This document shows, piece after piece, positions 1 through 9,752 of a DNA stretch of 64,000 bases; position 1 is the stretch's first letter, and each line of letters opens with the position of its first letter. The stretch covers positions 365,001 to 429,000 of the forward strand of contig JAPPUL010000079.1 of assembly GCA_026874595.1 (NCBI GenBank), written 5' to 3'. This DNA comes from Sipunculus nudus. Taxonomy: Eukaryota > Annelida > Sipuncula > Golfingiida > Sipunculidae. Both the position numbers and the translations under genes were made by a program. The notes under the pieces were generated by a model. The model was not told where the DNA came from and did no database searches. It saw nothing but the letters and a program-made list of their open reading frames with translations.

Positions 1-1162
1 TGTCTTTAGTCTCAACCTCAATAGAACCCTCCTCTATTATTCGCCCCTTTATTAGTTCTAGTTTTGTGTCTTTTAGCGCCTTCTCTTCATATCCATTCTT
101 TATCTCCTCAAGTGTTGTATTTGTATCGCGTATATAGTCTTCTAAGCTCATATTATAGTTCTTTAAATTACTTTCAAAACCTTTTATATAATTTTCTATC
201 TGATAGCCTATTGCACTCTTTCCTATCGAAAATTCAGACCCCTCTATAACTTTTTCCATTATCTCATCAAAACCCTTCTCTTCATGCCTTATCTTACACT
301 CTATCTTAAGTGATTCCTCAAGCGCCTCTTTAAGCTTTGACAAATTCTCAAAATTATAATCCTTAGCAAGCTCATCATCAATCGCAGGCAGTATCATCTC
401 TTCTATCTTAACCACCTCAAGTGTAAGCCTTGTATACTCATCTTCCATCCCCTCAAAGGCATCCTCTACATTGTCCTTCGTAAAGCTCCTTCTATCCCCT
501 ACTTTAAGACCTTTTATATCCTCTTTTATCTTCTCAAAATATTTATCCTCAAGACGCATATTTAGCTTATAATTACTCGACTCCTCAGCCACATCAGCAA
601 CATCCTCTCCTTCTCCCGCTTTTAAAAACTTAACTCTCATATTTACTATGTCTTCTTCTCCTACCCCAAGCTCCTCACCCTTCTCTCGCACATCACCTCG
701 CCGCTCTCGTAGCATCTCTATATGCTTTGTTATATGTTCCTCTTTATACACATACTTAGGCACATCCACCTTAAGACCTTTATACTCACACATCTTAACT
801 TCAGGATATATCTCCCCGCTTGCTTTTAGACTTATTCCCTCTCCTTCCTCCAATTCATCAAATACGCTCGCCATCTTCTCTATTTCCATAGCAGATATAA
901 AATATATCTTATCTCGTTCCCGAAGAAGCTTTAACACCTTTTCTACTACATCTTCAAGCGCCTTTTGCTTTATTGAAAACTCATACCGTTTTTTTAATAT
1001 CCCCTTTGGCACCTTACCCTGCCTGAAACCTGGCACCTTTGCCTCCTTCCCTACTTTCACATATCCTGTGTTAAACGATTTTTGTACCTCATTTGCAGAT
1101 ACCTCAACCTCAAGCACAACCTGCCCTTCTCCATGTTTTTCTACTTTGACTTCTATTGACAT
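1..1162 (-). CDS. tig: Trigger factor, 3' end cut by window edge
   Basis: Translating the minus strand from the ATG at 1162 gives about 387 open codons that leave the window at base 1, so the C-terminus (about 50 residues in a usual 430-450 residue protein) is missing. The N-terminal ribosome-binding domain carries the family signature VPGFRQGKVPKGIL. It is followed by a region matching the PPIase position (RRGDVREKGEELGVGEEDIV) and a long charged helical C-terminal domain. Trigger factor is the cytosolic chaperone that binds the ribosome beside the exit tunnel and holds nascent chains. Two tRNA genes lie immediately upstream on the same strand, an arrangement seen in other bacteria. clpP, the common downstream partner, would lie outside the window. 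The identification is firm from the signature and the overall layout. Confidence 0.93.
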   Translation of the reverse strand, partial: MSIEVKVEKHGEGQVVLEVEVSANEVQKSFNTGYVKVGKEAKVPGFRQGKVPKGILKKRYEFSIKQKALEDVVEKVLKLLRERDKIYFISAMEIEKMASVFDELEEGEGISLKASGEIYPEVKMCEYKGLKVDVPKYVYKEEHITKHIEMLRERRGDVREKGEELGVGEEDIVNMRVKFLKAGEGEDVADVAEESSNYKLNMRLEDKYFEKIKEDIKGLKVGDRRSFTKDNVEDAFEGMEDEYTRLTLEVVKIEEMILPAIDDELAKDYNFENLSKLKEALEESLKIECKIRHEEKGFDEIMEKVIEGSEFSIGKSAIGYQIENYIKGFESNLKNYNMSLEDYIRDTNTTLEEIKNGYEEKALKDTKLELIKGRIIEEGSIEVETKD

Positions 1163-1229
1163 AATATTTTTACTTCTATAATTAGAGCTTACTCCAACAT
1201 TCTTACACTCCTATCCCAACTCCAAATTT

Positions 1230-1301
1230 AGCGGGAGACGGGATTTGAACCCGCGACCTTTACCTTGGCAAGGTACTGTTCTACCACTGAACTACTCCCG
1301 C
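1230..1301 (-). tRNA. tRNA-Gly (anticodon GCC)
   Basis: The minus strand folds into a complete cloverleaf of 72 nt. The acceptor stem pairs GCGGGAG with CTCCCGC, the D-arm contains AGTTCAGTGGTAGAAC, the anticodon loop is CTTGCCAAG with anticodon GCC, and the T-arm has GGTTCGAATCC. The discriminator base is T and no CCA is encoded, so the 3' end must be added enzymatically. It lies 12 nt downstream of tRNA-Leu and upstream of the trigger factor gene, probably in one transcript. Confidence 0.95.
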
Positions 1302-1313
1302 AAAAACACAATA

Positions 1314-1395
1314 TGCGAGAGGTGGGACTTGAACCCACACACCGTTAAGCACAAGATTCTAAGTCTTGCGTGTCTACCAATTCCACCACTCTCGC
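1314..1395 (-). tRNA. tRNA-Leu (anticodon TAG)
   Basis: The minus strand gives an 82-nt class II tRNA. The acceptor stem pairs GCGAGAG with CTCTCGC, the D-loop has TGGTAGACAC, the anticodon loop is ACTTAGAAT with anticodon TAG (reads CUA/CUN), the variable arm is extended (TGCTTAACGGTGTG) and the T-arm is GGTTCAAGTCC. The discriminator is A and no CCA is encoded. It is the first of the tRNA-Leu, tRNA-Gly, tig group. Confidence 0.95.
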
Positions 1396-1580
1396 TTCTT
1401 TTTCATAAACAATATAAAGAAAGATTTATAATAATAACTAATACTATATAAAACTTTATATAAAAAAACTATACTTTTTTCAAATAGTTTGCAAATAGTA
1501 TAGTAATACCTTATTAGTTTTAAATAAACCGTTAGCTAAATTTAAGTAAATTGCTTTATAGAACTTTAGAGGAGTTTTGA

Positions 1581-2003
1581 ATGAAAAAGACAAGATTATT
1601 CCTAACCGTTATCCTAATATTGCAAAGCCTCTATTTCCTAAGCTGCAAGCAAGATGCTTCAGATACTAGTACATGCGCCTTTAAGACAGGGGAGAATCCA
1701 TATATTCCAGCAGGCACTCTGATTGCCTGTAATACAGGCTTTACAAAGACAGACTGTGATGGCCTTGAGGCTGAGTATAAATCTTATCCGAAACTAATAC
1801 AGCTAGACCTTAAAGCAACGTTTAACCAAAAGGGCAGATGTCCAACAAGAAACCTGTTGGTATCATGTACTCATGTACTATATTCCGTAACAATGTATAC
1901 ATATAAACCTTATGACGATGAGGCTAAAAATAAGAAAGAGGCTGATGCCGCTGTCGCTGCGTGTGAGAAGGAAGGTGGGATTGTGCAAAGATACATATAC
2001 TAA
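1581..2003 (+). CDS. Small cysteine-rich lipoprotein, paralogue 1
   Basis: This gene encodes 140 residues. A basic start (MKKTR) and hydrophobic core lead to the lipobox LYFLSC, so Cys22 is the likely lipidated residue and the protein is probably membrane-anchored in the periplasm or outer membrane. The mature part has regularly spaced cysteines (TCAF, IACN, DCDG, RCPT, VSCT, AACE), suggesting disulfides. It shares the pattern of an early CxxxG, a central T-x-C, KxxCP and LxSCT with the proteins at 13255-13737 and 46806-47312, so it is a diverged third paralogue. The start is supported by GAGGAG 7 nt upstream of ATG. The function is unknown; I do not recognise a named family. Confidence 0.75.
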   Translation: MKKTRLFLTVILILQSLYFLSCKQDASDTSTCAFKTGENPYIPAGTLIACNTGFTKTDCDGLEAEYKSYPKLIQLDLKATFNQKGRCPTRNLLVSCTHVLYSVTMYTYKPYDDEAKNKKEADAAVAACEKEGGIVQRYIY

Positions 2004-2106
2004 GTAGGAACTCTAAAGACAGAACAGTAAAATTAAAGCTTTATTCTCATTTATTTATTTTAACTTCTCTAAAATCCTATTCAATTTTTCCAACATTTTC
2101 TAAAAT

Positions 2107-2158
2107 CATTTTTATAATACATTTTTATAATACATTTTTATAATACATTTTTTTCAAA
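2107..2158. repeat. 13-bp tandem repeat, about 4 copies
   Basis: The unit CATTTTTATAATA recurs at 2107, 2120 and 2133, with a partial fourth copy running into a T-run. It lies in the 394-bp gap between the lipoprotein and the DinB-like gene. The gap holds no other gene. It also contains a doubled GAATTATACCTAAAG motif just upstream of the next ribosome-binding site. Confidence 0.8.
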
Positions 2159-2397
2159 ACACTTTATTTAGGCTATATAATTTGCTAAATAAGTATTTTA
2201 AGGCTCATAATAATAACAAAAATAAATTTTATAGTAATTATAAAGATAAATACAAAAAGACCTGATTTATATTTATACTTTTACCATACCTATAGTTATA
2301 GGAGATTAGCAATAAGACTAAACCCCTATTTTGTTTTTACTTTGAATTATACCTAAAGTCAGGGAATTATACCTAAAGTTAAGGAGTTGATAAATCT

Positions 2398-2868
2398 ATG
2401 GAACAATCAGATATACAAGTTCTACTAAAAAATCTTGCTAACCATCTAGAAGAACTAAAAACTATATTTAAAAATACCCCTGAAAACAAGTTATGTCATA
2501 AGATAGATAAAAATACATGGTCTGCTAAAGAAATTTTAGGACATCTTTTTGATATAGAAGTTGTCTATACATATAGATTAAACAAAATGGTAGAATCCGA
2601 TACCAGCCCATCATTTGATATGATAAAACCAAGTGTCTGGGTAAATAGTCATAATTATAACTCGTGGGAAAGCTCATTATTGATAGACGGATTAATAACT
2701 ATGAGACGTAACTTAATATATTGGCTTGGTAAAATTGATAACAAAGCCTGGACAAAAGAAAGTATACACAACATTAGAGGTAATGAATCCTTTAAAGCAG
2801 TTGTGGAACACCATATTAAACATAATGAAAATCACTTTAACCAAATAAAAAAAAGATTAGACATATAA
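2398..2868 (+). CDS. DinB/YfiT-like fold protein (putative metal-binding)
   Basis: This 156-residue protein has the DinB_2 four-helix layout. The N-terminal helix is followed by WSAKEILGHLFDIE, with a metal-ligand candidate at His49, and the C-terminus holds the histidine-rich helix VVEHHIKHNENHFNQI (His138/139, His142, His146). That His triad is the family's usual metal site. Family members include bacillithiol or mycothiol transferases and many stress-induced proteins of unknown substrate, so no precise reaction can be given. AAGGAG sits ahead of the ATG. The gene stands alone, with long AT-rich gaps on both sides. Confidence 0.8.
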   Translation: MEQSDIQVLLKNLANHLEELKTIFKNTPENKLCHKIDKNTWSAKEILGHLFDIEVVYTYRLNKMVESDTSPSFDMIKPSVWVNSHNYNSWESSLLIDGLITMRRNLIYWLGKIDNKAWTKESIHNIRGNESFKAVVEHHIKHNENHFNQIKKRLDI

Positions 2869-3000
2869 AAGGCACATCGCTAAAATTGTATTACAATCCA
2901 TATAAGAAACGAAAAATACATTTGTGGATGACTACCATAGTTCACAAATATACGTTATATGTTGGTAATGCGATATCCCTTACCACTATTAATAAAACCT

Positions 3001-3036
3001 AATTGTCTCAAAGTACTATTTATCTAAAATATTAAA
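3001..3036 (+). repeat. Dispersed intergenic repeat family 1, partial copy
   Basis: The core TACTATTTATCTAAAATATTA (here 3014 onward) is shared with the longer copies at 4151-4250 and 9373-9465. All three lie in gaps beside genes in the 3-9.5 kb block and in the same orientation. Confidence 0.65.
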
Positions 3037-3110
3037 AAAAAATCTAACAATATAATAATATGTTAGTAAAATTATAAAGCTACTTAAGTAAAGTTACTGG
3101 AGGTAATTAT

Positions 3111-4109
3111 ATGGAACTAACAAAAGCAAGTTTTATTGATAGACTTAACTTAATATCTAGCCTATTAAAAGAAAATGGGGATACATGGGAAGACTTATGT
3201 AATAAGCTAAAAGAGAAGGGAACTGAATATTGTATTGTATTTCCGCTATTTGAAATTATGTTAGGATATGATCCGCTGCAAGATTTTATAATGGAGTCTT
3301 ATTCTGATACTATGAATAATCAGAGGTTTGATTTCGTTGTAAAAAGTAAAGATGAAGGATGCTCTTTACTTGTTGAAGCTAAATCTATAAAAGAAACCTC
3401 ATTAGCTATTCATGAAAAACAGATAGCAAGCTATATGAAAGATAACGAGCGGTTACCTTGGGGAATATTAACAAATGGTATAAAATGGATTTTTTATATA
3501 TCAAAGAAATATCTTGAGCAAGAATTTAATAGTCGTAATAAAATAACCCTTCCAAAAGATGATATAATAAAGCTTTTTTCGCTAGACCTGCAAGATGACC
3601 TATTTATACCAATTATGGAGTCCTTTAGCAAGGGAAGCTTAAAAGATTTTTGGTATAATTTAGGTAGGTTTACAACAAGAGTACTTTTACAGCAAACTAC
3701 AGTAAAGGCTTACTCAGGAAAAAACGAGATAAACACTTTCCTATCAGATAAAATAAAAGAAGAGGTAGAGATAAAAAGAGGTATATATTGGGAAGCAATT
3801 AAGTCTGGAGAACTAAGAGAAGGTGATAAAGTTACTTGTAAAAATAGTTTTATTGAAATGAACTTTATTTTAGACGCAGGAGGGAGACTAGTGTTAAATG
3901 AAGGTTGTTTGAATCTACCGGATTTGAATCAATTCTTAGTAGAGTGTGAAAGAAACCCAAATGCTGCTCAACTTATAGCTGAGTTAGCTCGATCAACTAA
4001 TACTTTTACAGATAACAAGGCAATAATAAGAAAGCTAGCAGGGGTTTCATCAGTATCTTCAAACATGCTTGATAAGTTTCCATTTGTCCCAAAACCACCA
4101 AAAGCTTAG
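3111..4109 (+). CDS. Solitary PD-(D/E)XK nuclease-like protein (type I R subunit N-terminal-like)
   Basis: This gene encodes 332 residues. Residues about 30-110 match the N-terminal nuclease domain seen in type I restriction R subunits: the element YCIVFPLFEIMLGYD, then RFDFVV (Asp74) and LLVEAKSI (Glu89-Ala-Lys91), then a region ending in WGILTNGIKWIFY. These are the D...ExK residues of a restriction-like fold. There is no helicase domain, and the C-terminal 200 residues are not recognised. Genes of this kind often encode orphan restriction-like or defence proteins; here that is inference only, since no methylase or helicase is adjacent. The start is supported by TGGAGG upstream of ATG. The neighbours are the DinB-like gene and glutamate dehydrogenase, with gaps too long for an operon. 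Confidence 0.7.
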   Translation: MELTKASFIDRLNLISSLLKENGDTWEDLCNKLKEKGTEYCIVFPLFEIMLGYDPLQDFIMESYSDTMNNQRFDFVVKSKDEGCSLLVEAKSIKETSLAIHEKQIASYMKDNERLPWGILTNGIKWIFYISKKYLEQEFNSRNKITLPKDDIIKLFSLDLQDDLFIPIMESFSKGSLKDFWYNLGRFTTRVLLQQTTVKAYSGKNEINTFLSDKIKEEVEIKRGIYWEAIKSGELREGDKVTCKNSFIEMNFILDAGGRLVLNEGCLNLPDLNQFLVECERNPNAAQLIAELARSTNTFTDNKAIIRKLAGVSSVSSNMLDKFPFVPKPPKA

Positions 4110-4150
4110 TAGTGCTTTTAGTTAACATTTGTATAGAAAATAAAGTAATG

Positions 4151-4250
4151 CTTAATAACATGTATTATCCCATGTATTATTATCTATCATCTTCTTGGAG
4201 AACCTTGTTAGCCTAAGATACTATTTATCTAAAATATTAGAATAGTTCAT
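4151..4250 (+). repeat. Dispersed intergenic repeat family 1, copy A
   Basis: This copy has the block CTTAATAACATGTATTAT, then ATTATTATCTAT, a CT-rich stretch, TTAGCC, and the core TACTATTTATCTAAAATATTA. The same order occurs at 9373-9465. The 338-bp gap it lies in (4110-4537 minus leader) holds no gene. Confidence 0.7.
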
Positions 4251-4537
4251 AATAATTTCTTTGATTTTGTAACTTTCTTACTAAATTTAGGTAGGTTTAT
4301 CCTAATTTTAAATAACTAAAATCCCCCAGAACATTTAGTTACACCTTTTAATAATATATAAAAGCCGCATAATAATAGACTGTTATTACAATATATAAAA
4401 TAATAATTAACCATAAAGCACTATAAGCCTATATAAGCTTTAATTTTTTGCCTTTAACAAATAATAGATCCATATATACCTTGTATTCTTTTAAAAAACC
4501 TTATACTTATAAAATAGTGTTACTTGTTGGAGGATAT

Positions 4538-7500
4538 ATGAAAGCTAATATTAATATCTTAGAAGAACAAATCTTTAAATACATTAAAAACAAAAACCCC
4601 TTATATAACAACAATAATTTCCTATTTTTTGTAAAAAGCTTTTTAGAAGACCACCTAACTAATATTACTATAAATAAAGACTTAATAGATATGCTGGTAA
4701 ATAGCTATGACTATATAAACTTAAATAAAATACCTAAACTTCGTGTTCTTAACTTAACTACTGATAACCTTATGAAAAACTCCACAATAATACAAAGCCT
4801 TTCTGAAGATATTAAGTTCTTATTAGATAGTATTAGAGAGTATGTTAATGAAAAAAGATATAAAACTAAAATTATTGTTAATCCCATCTTTTCTACCATA
4901 AGAGATGAGCAGGGAAAACTTAAAATACTTGAAGGAGCAAAAGAAAACAAACCACAAGAGTCTTTCATTCACATAGAAATAGATAAAGTGGATAATAATA
5001 AGGCTAGTAAAATGGAAGAGGATCTAAGAACGATAGTCTTAGCTGTAAAATCAGCAACTAAAGATTACAAAGGTACTACAAAAATACTAAAAAAACTTAT
5101 TAGGCAATTAAAAGAAAGCAATTTAACCTCTTTTAAAGATAATGGGAGCAACGGTTTTGAGTCTATACACTTTTTGGAATGGCTTTTAGATAACAACTTT
5201 ATCTTTTTAGGATATAGATGTTATGATTTCTTCGAAGAAAATAAAAAATTATACATACAAGTTAATAAAGATAGTGCCAAAGGCATTTTGAGCGATTATA
5301 CACTATCTACATCTTATAAGCCTGTTGCTGTTGAAAGTATGCCTAATATAAAAAAAGACCAAATTATGCTGTCAATCCCTCTTTTGCTAGAAAAAAGCCC
5401 AGATAAAAGCATTGTACACAGACGCACTCATATGGACTTTTTAGAGATCCGCGAATTTAGTGAAAACAAAGCACCTCTAAAATATCATAGATTCTTAGGT
5501 CTATACACAAGGCAAGCTCTCTTTAGTCCAGCTAAAGATATTCCCATCCTGAAAACTAAACTAGAACTATTACTTAAAGATAAAAAAATAATCAAAGGAT
5601 CTCCAATGTATAGAGAAGTTCTAGCAGTCTTTAATAGCCTACCAAAAGAAGAGCTTTTCTTTAGCTCTATAAAAGAACTCCAAAGCCTTATACAACTAAT
5701 TGTAAGTGCTTATAGAAAACAAGATATTAAAATATATTCAAGAAAAAGTATACTCGGCTCATCACTCTCCGTTATAGTAGCCCTTCCTGAAAAATACTTT
5801 AGCTCTAATAACTTAAAGACTGTAGCTAACTACCTTAAATCATTTTTTAATGCCAAGTCTATTCAATATCACCACACTAGAAGCCATCCTGGATTCTGGC
5901 AAATACATTACATACTAAGCCTATTTGAACTAGAAGTAAGAAAGTTTAACAAAGAAACTTTAGAACAAGAAATTATATGCCTTGTAAAAGACTGGGAAGA
6001 GAAATTAATCAATATTATTGAAAAACAAAGCTACCCTAAGATAACTATTGAAGACTACTATAGTAAATATATTGCATACTTCACCAAAGAGTATAAGTCG
6101 ATCTATACTCCCAATACTGCACTCGATGATATCTATTACCTAGAACAATACTACAAAACAAATAAAAACCAATACAATATAATAACCCCAGATAAAAATG
6201 CCAATAAACAATATACTACTATAAAAATATACTCCAGTAAGAAAATTAGCTTAACGGTAGTTATGCCTATTCTAGATAACTTTGGCTTAAATGTAATAGA
6301 TGAGATGATTTCCCTCTTAAGCTCAACTAAAAAAGACATATATATTCACAGCTTTAGTATAACAGACTCAAACGGAATGATAGTAGATTCAAAAATAAGT
6401 GATACCGTATTAAAAGAAGCTCTAATAAAAGTTATGGATAATGACTTAGAAAACGGTATCTTAAACGCTTTAATAACCAAAACAGGACTAAATTATAAAC
6501 AAATAAACCTAATTAGAACATACTATAACTATTACTTCCAACTAGAAAGAATATTTACCCGTAAAACCGTAGCCGAAGCTATATTAAAATATGCAAATAT
6601 GATAAAAAAGATGTTTAGCTTCTTTGACCTTAAATTTAATCCAAAGCATAAATCAGATAAAACGAATGTGCTTAAAGACATACAAGAGCAAATACTTGAA
6701 GAATTAAAAAAAGTTACAGATATAAACGAAGACCGAATATTAAAGTCCTTCTACAATATAATTGACTCTACCTTAAGAACTAATTACTACTCCAAAGAAA
6801 TAGCAAAAGACTTTATAATATCTATAAAAATTGATAGTCAAAAAGTACATAATATGCCATATCCAAAACCTATGTATGAAATATTTGTATACAGCAATAT
6901 AATGGAAGGTATACACTTACGTGGTGGTAAGATAGCCCGTGGGGGGATACGATGGAGTGATCGTAATGATGATTATCGTACAGAAATACTTGCATTAATG
7001 AAAACTCAAATGATCAAAAATTCTGTTATAGTACCAGTAGGCTCTAAAGGGGGCTTCGTTATTAAAAGTACTAAAGACAATAAAGATCAAACCTTTATAA
7101 AAGAACAGTATAAGCGATTTATATCCGCTATACTAGATATAACAGATAACATAATAAATAATAAGATTGTTCATCCTAAAAAAGTTATATGCTATGATGA
7201 AGAAGATCCATATTTAGTCGTTGCAGCAGATAAGGGTACCGCTTCTTTATCTGATGCAGCTAATGAGGTCTCTTATAAATATAAGTACTGGCTTGGAGAC
7301 GCCTTTGCAAGCGGTGGCTCTTATGGGTATGACCATAAAAAAGAAGGTATTACTGCTAAAGGGGCATGGGAATGCGTTAGGCGACACTTTAGAGAAATGA
7401 ATAAAGATGTCCAAGAAGAAGAATTTAGTGTTGTGGGTATTGGTGATATGTCAGGTGACGTTTTTGGTAACGGGATGTTACTTTCTAAGCAGATATTGCT

Positions 7501-9301
7501 AAAAGCAGCATTTAATCATACACATATATTTATTGATCCAAATCCTAATGCTAAAGAGTCATATAATGAACGAAAACGGCTTTTTAACCTGCCAAAATCA
7601 TCATGGCTAGATTACAATACAAGTATAATATCAAAAGGTGGCGCTGTCTTCAAACGAAATGAAAAGTCTATATCCATATCTAAAGAAATTAAAACGCTTT
7701 TAGGCACTAATAAAAACAAAGTTAGTAGTGAACAGTTAATTAAACTAATATTGAAAATGGACGTTGAACTATTATGGAATGGCGGTATCGGAACTTATGT
7801 TAAAGCATCAACTGAAACCAATGAACAGGTCAGCGATAAAACTAACGACCCCCTTAGAATTAATGCCTCCGAATTAAGAGTAAAGGTAGTAGGGGAAGGA
7901 GGTAATCTAGGATTTACACAACTTGCGCGGGTTGAGTATGCTCTTAATGGTGGCAGAATCAATACTGATGCCATAGATAACTCAGCTGGTGTTGATATGT
8001 CCGACCATGAAGTCAATCTTAAAATACTTTTTTCACATCTAATAAATAGTGGGCAAGTTAAAGATTTAAAAGAACGTAATCAGTTCCTATCAAGCCTAAC
8101 CATAGACTTAAATCATATGATTGTCAAAGACAATTATCTACAAAGCCTTGCTATATCTATGGATCACATCAAATCTAAAAATAATATAACCCCATATAGG
8201 GAACTCATAAGAAACCTAATATACGAAAATGAAATAGATCTAAAAAGAGAATTTATACCCACCGATAAGGAAATAATAAGTTATAGCTCTGAGGGTAAAG
8301 GTATTCTAAGACCACAACTTGCAATCATTATGGCTTATGAAAAAATGAGAGCTTATCAGAATATCTTAGCATCAAATATACCCGATATATCTTACTGTGA
8401 ACAATATATTATATCTTATTTCCCCGATAAAGTCTATGCCTCATTTAGTAATGAAATACTAAAACATCAGCTAAAAAGAGAAATCATTACAACTACCATT
8501 ACAAATCATATTATAAACTCAGCCGGCTCAACGCTCTTTTATGAATTAAAACAAGATACTGCAAACTCATACCCGAACATCGCCGGAGCCTACCTTGTGG
8601 TAGAAGATATACTGGATATACCGGCTATGCGACGGGAAATACACTCACTCTCCCGTCAAATCCCTGCTAGAAAGCAATACCAAATATTAGCTATAATAGA
8701 AAAACTAATCAAAAATATCCTTGGCTGGAACCTTGCCTTTAAACAATGTATTGTACCAGACAATGAAGAAGTAGCAAAACTCAAAGAAGATATATGGCAC
8801 TTTGCCAAAAAACTTAATGAGTCAATTAATACAAATGTACAGCCCTCTATTCAAGAGATAAATAAAAAAGAATCAGATATACCAACTGAACTTGAAAATA
8901 AGATATTGACATTAAAAAGATTAAACAGTGTCTTTTTATATCTTCCTCTCTCAAAAAAGTTTAATTATAGTCTTATGGACTGCCACCTCCTGCTGACAGA
9001 AATAGATAATCTATTATCTATGGACATTATACAAGCACATCTTGAACAAATACCACTATCAACTATATGGGATCAAGTAACATATAACTATTTAAATATA
9101 CAGCTACAGTTTGTTAGATACTTTTTAGCCAAAAAGATACAACGTGATCATAAAGGAGATATAGAAGAGTATTTTAAGACAAAAAAAGCACCATTTAGTT
9201 ACTATAGTAATTGGGTAGTCCGCTTAAAAGAAGGAAATAGCAATATTAATTTACACCCTATATCAGTAATATTAAAATACTTATGGAATATAGTTAACTA
9301 G
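4538..9301 (+). CDS. gdhB: NAD-dependent glutamate dehydrogenase, large (about 180 kDa) type
   Basis: This 1587-residue protein, from the ATG at 4538, oxidatively deaminates glutamate to 2-oxoglutarate and ammonium with NAD+ in the cytoplasm. The length and order fit the bacterial 180-kDa class: a long N-terminal regulatory region, a catalytic core and a C-terminal extension. The core is visible as LRGGKIARGGIRWSDR, VPVGSKGGFV, ADKGTASLSDAANEVS and WLGDAFASGGSYGYDHK, followed by the nucleotide-binding part VVGIGDMSGDVFGNGML, IDPNPN and WNGGIGTYVK. The upstream in-frame start at 4448 lacks a ribosome site. TTGGAGG ends 4 nt before 4538, so I chose 4538. It is flanked by two copies of a dispersed repeat and stands alone. 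In this family the enzyme lets the cell use amino acids as carbon and nitrogen source. The gene name varies between organisms. Confidence 0.95.
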   Translation: MKANINILEEQIFKYIKNKNPLYNNNNFLFFVKSFLEDHLTNITINKDLIDMLVNSYDYINLNKIPKLRVLNLTTDNLMKNSTIIQSLSEDIKFLLDSIREYVNEKRYKTKIIVNPIFSTIRDEQGKLKILEGAKENKPQESFIHIEIDKVDNNKASKMEEDLRTIVLAVKSATKDYKGTTKILKKLIRQLKESNLTSFKDNGSNGFESIHFLEWLLDNNFIFLGYRCYDFFEENKKLYIQVNKDSAKGILSDYTLSTSYKPVAVESMPNIKKDQIMLSIPLLLEKSPDKSIVHRRTHMDFLEIREFSENKAPLKYHRFLGLYTRQALFSPAKDIPILKTKLELLLKDKKIIKGSPMYREVLAVFNSLPKEELFFSSIKELQSLIQLIVSAYRKQDIKIYSRKSILGSSLSVIVALPEKYFSSNNLKTVANYLKSFFNAKSIQYHHTRSHPGFWQIHYILSLFELEVRKFNKETLEQEIICLVKDWEEKLINIIEKQSYPKITIEDYYSKYIAYFTKEYKSIYTPNTALDDIYYLEQYYKTNKNQYNIITPDKNANKQYTTIKIYSSKKISLTVVMPILDNFGLNVIDEMISLLSSTKKDIYIHSFSITDSNGMIVDSKISDTVLKEALIKVMDNDLENGILNALITKTGLNYKQINLIRTYYNYYFQLERIFTRKTVAEAILKYANMIKKMFSFFDLKFNPKHKSDKTNVLKDIQEQILEELKKVTDINEDRILKSFYNIIDSTLRTNYYSKEIAKDFIISIKIDSQKVHNMPYPKPMYEIFVYSNIMEGIHLRGGKIARGGIRWSDRNDDYRTEILALMKTQMIKNSVIVPVGSKGGFVIKSTKDNKDQTFIKEQYKRFISAILDITDNIINNKIVHPKKVICYDEEDPYLVVAADKGTASLSDAANEVSYKYKYWLGDAFASGGSYGYDHKKEGITAKGAWECVRRHFREMNKDVQEEEFSVVGIGDMSGDVFGNGMLLSKQILLKAAFNHTHIFIDPNPNAKESYNERKRLFNLPKSSWLDYNTSIISKGGAVFKRNEKSISISKEIKTLLGTNKNKVSSEQLIKLILKMDVELLWNGGIGTYVKASTETNEQVSDKTNDPLRINASELRVKVVGEGGNLGFTQLARVEYALNGGRINTDAIDNSAGVDMSDHEVNLKILFSHLINSGQVKDLKERNQFLSSLTIDLNHMIVKDNYLQSLAISMDHIKSKNNITPYRELIRNLIYENEIDLKREFIPTDKEIISYSSEGKGILRPQLAIIMAYEKMRAYQNILASNIPDISYCEQYIISYFPDKVYASFSNEILKHQLKREIITTTITNHIINSAGSTLFYELKQDTANSYPNIAGAYLVVEDILDIPAMRREIHSLSRQIPARKQYQILAIIEKLIKNILGWNLAFKQCIVPDNEEVAKLKEDIWHFAKKLNESINTNVQPSIQEINKKESDIPTELENKILTLKRLNSVFLYLPLSKKFNYSLMDCHLLLTEIDNLLSMDIIQAHLEQIPLSTIWDQVTYNYLNIQLQFVRYFLAKKIQRDHKGDIEEYFKTKKAPFSYYSNWVVRLKEGNSNINLHPISVILKYLWNIVN

Positions 9302-9372
9302 TAGTTCTTAGCCCTTACCAAAAGCCAAATAACAAACCCTTAGACTACTTCTTCGCAATGAAGATAAATAAC

Positions 9373-9465
9373 GCTTAATGTCATGTATTATTATCTATTC
9401 TCCCTTAGAGCACCTTATTAGCCATAAAATACTATTTATCTAAAATATTAAAGCAGTTCCTAACA
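9373..9465 (+). repeat. Dispersed intergenic repeat family 1, copy B
   Basis: This is a second full copy of the family at 4151-4250: CTTAATGTCATGTATTATTA, TTATTAGCC, and the core TACTATTTATCTAAAATATTA ending in AGTTCCTAACAA. It lies in the 451-bp gap after the dehydrogenase gene. The rest of that gap, around 9540-9665, resembles the sequence at 2096-2260 (cacttcatttggcctata against cactttatttaggctata), so it too is repeat-derived. Confidence 0.7.
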
Positions 9466-9685
9466 AGTAGAATATTCATAGCAAATAGGTAATTGATTAC
9501 TTACTTATTTCTCTTATTTAAATCCTTTTTAAATTCTTAAAACCGGGACAATACATTTTATATAATTACTTTTTATAAATATTTTCTTAAACACTTCATT
9601 TGGCCTATACATTTACTAAACAGGCTTCTAAGGATATCAAAATAAAATATACCTAATAACTATTAGAAAAAAGATAAAAAAACTC

Positions 9686-9737
9686 TTGACTTATGTTAAC
9701 ATTTTATACATTACTTAAACCAAGTGAGTAATCACTT
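9686..9737 (+). promoter_or_regulatory. Possible promoter with TetR-type operator
   Basis: The inverted repeat AAGTGA-GTAA-TCACTT at 9722-9737 lies 15 nt before the ATG of the DUF2141 gene. A TTGACT at 9686 and a weak -10 (TACATT at 9707) precede it, so a bound repressor would cover the transcription start. A TetR-family regulator is encoded 530 bp downstream in the same gene cluster, which makes it the obvious ligand. The palindrome is seen; the promoter and pairing are inference. Confidence 0.45.
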
Positions 9738-9752
9738 ATTTGGAGATGGACA

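Noticed and set aside
648-1181. Plus-strand serine-rich frame of 177 codons
   Set aside because: Shadow of the trigger factor gene on the other strand, which has clear family motifs.
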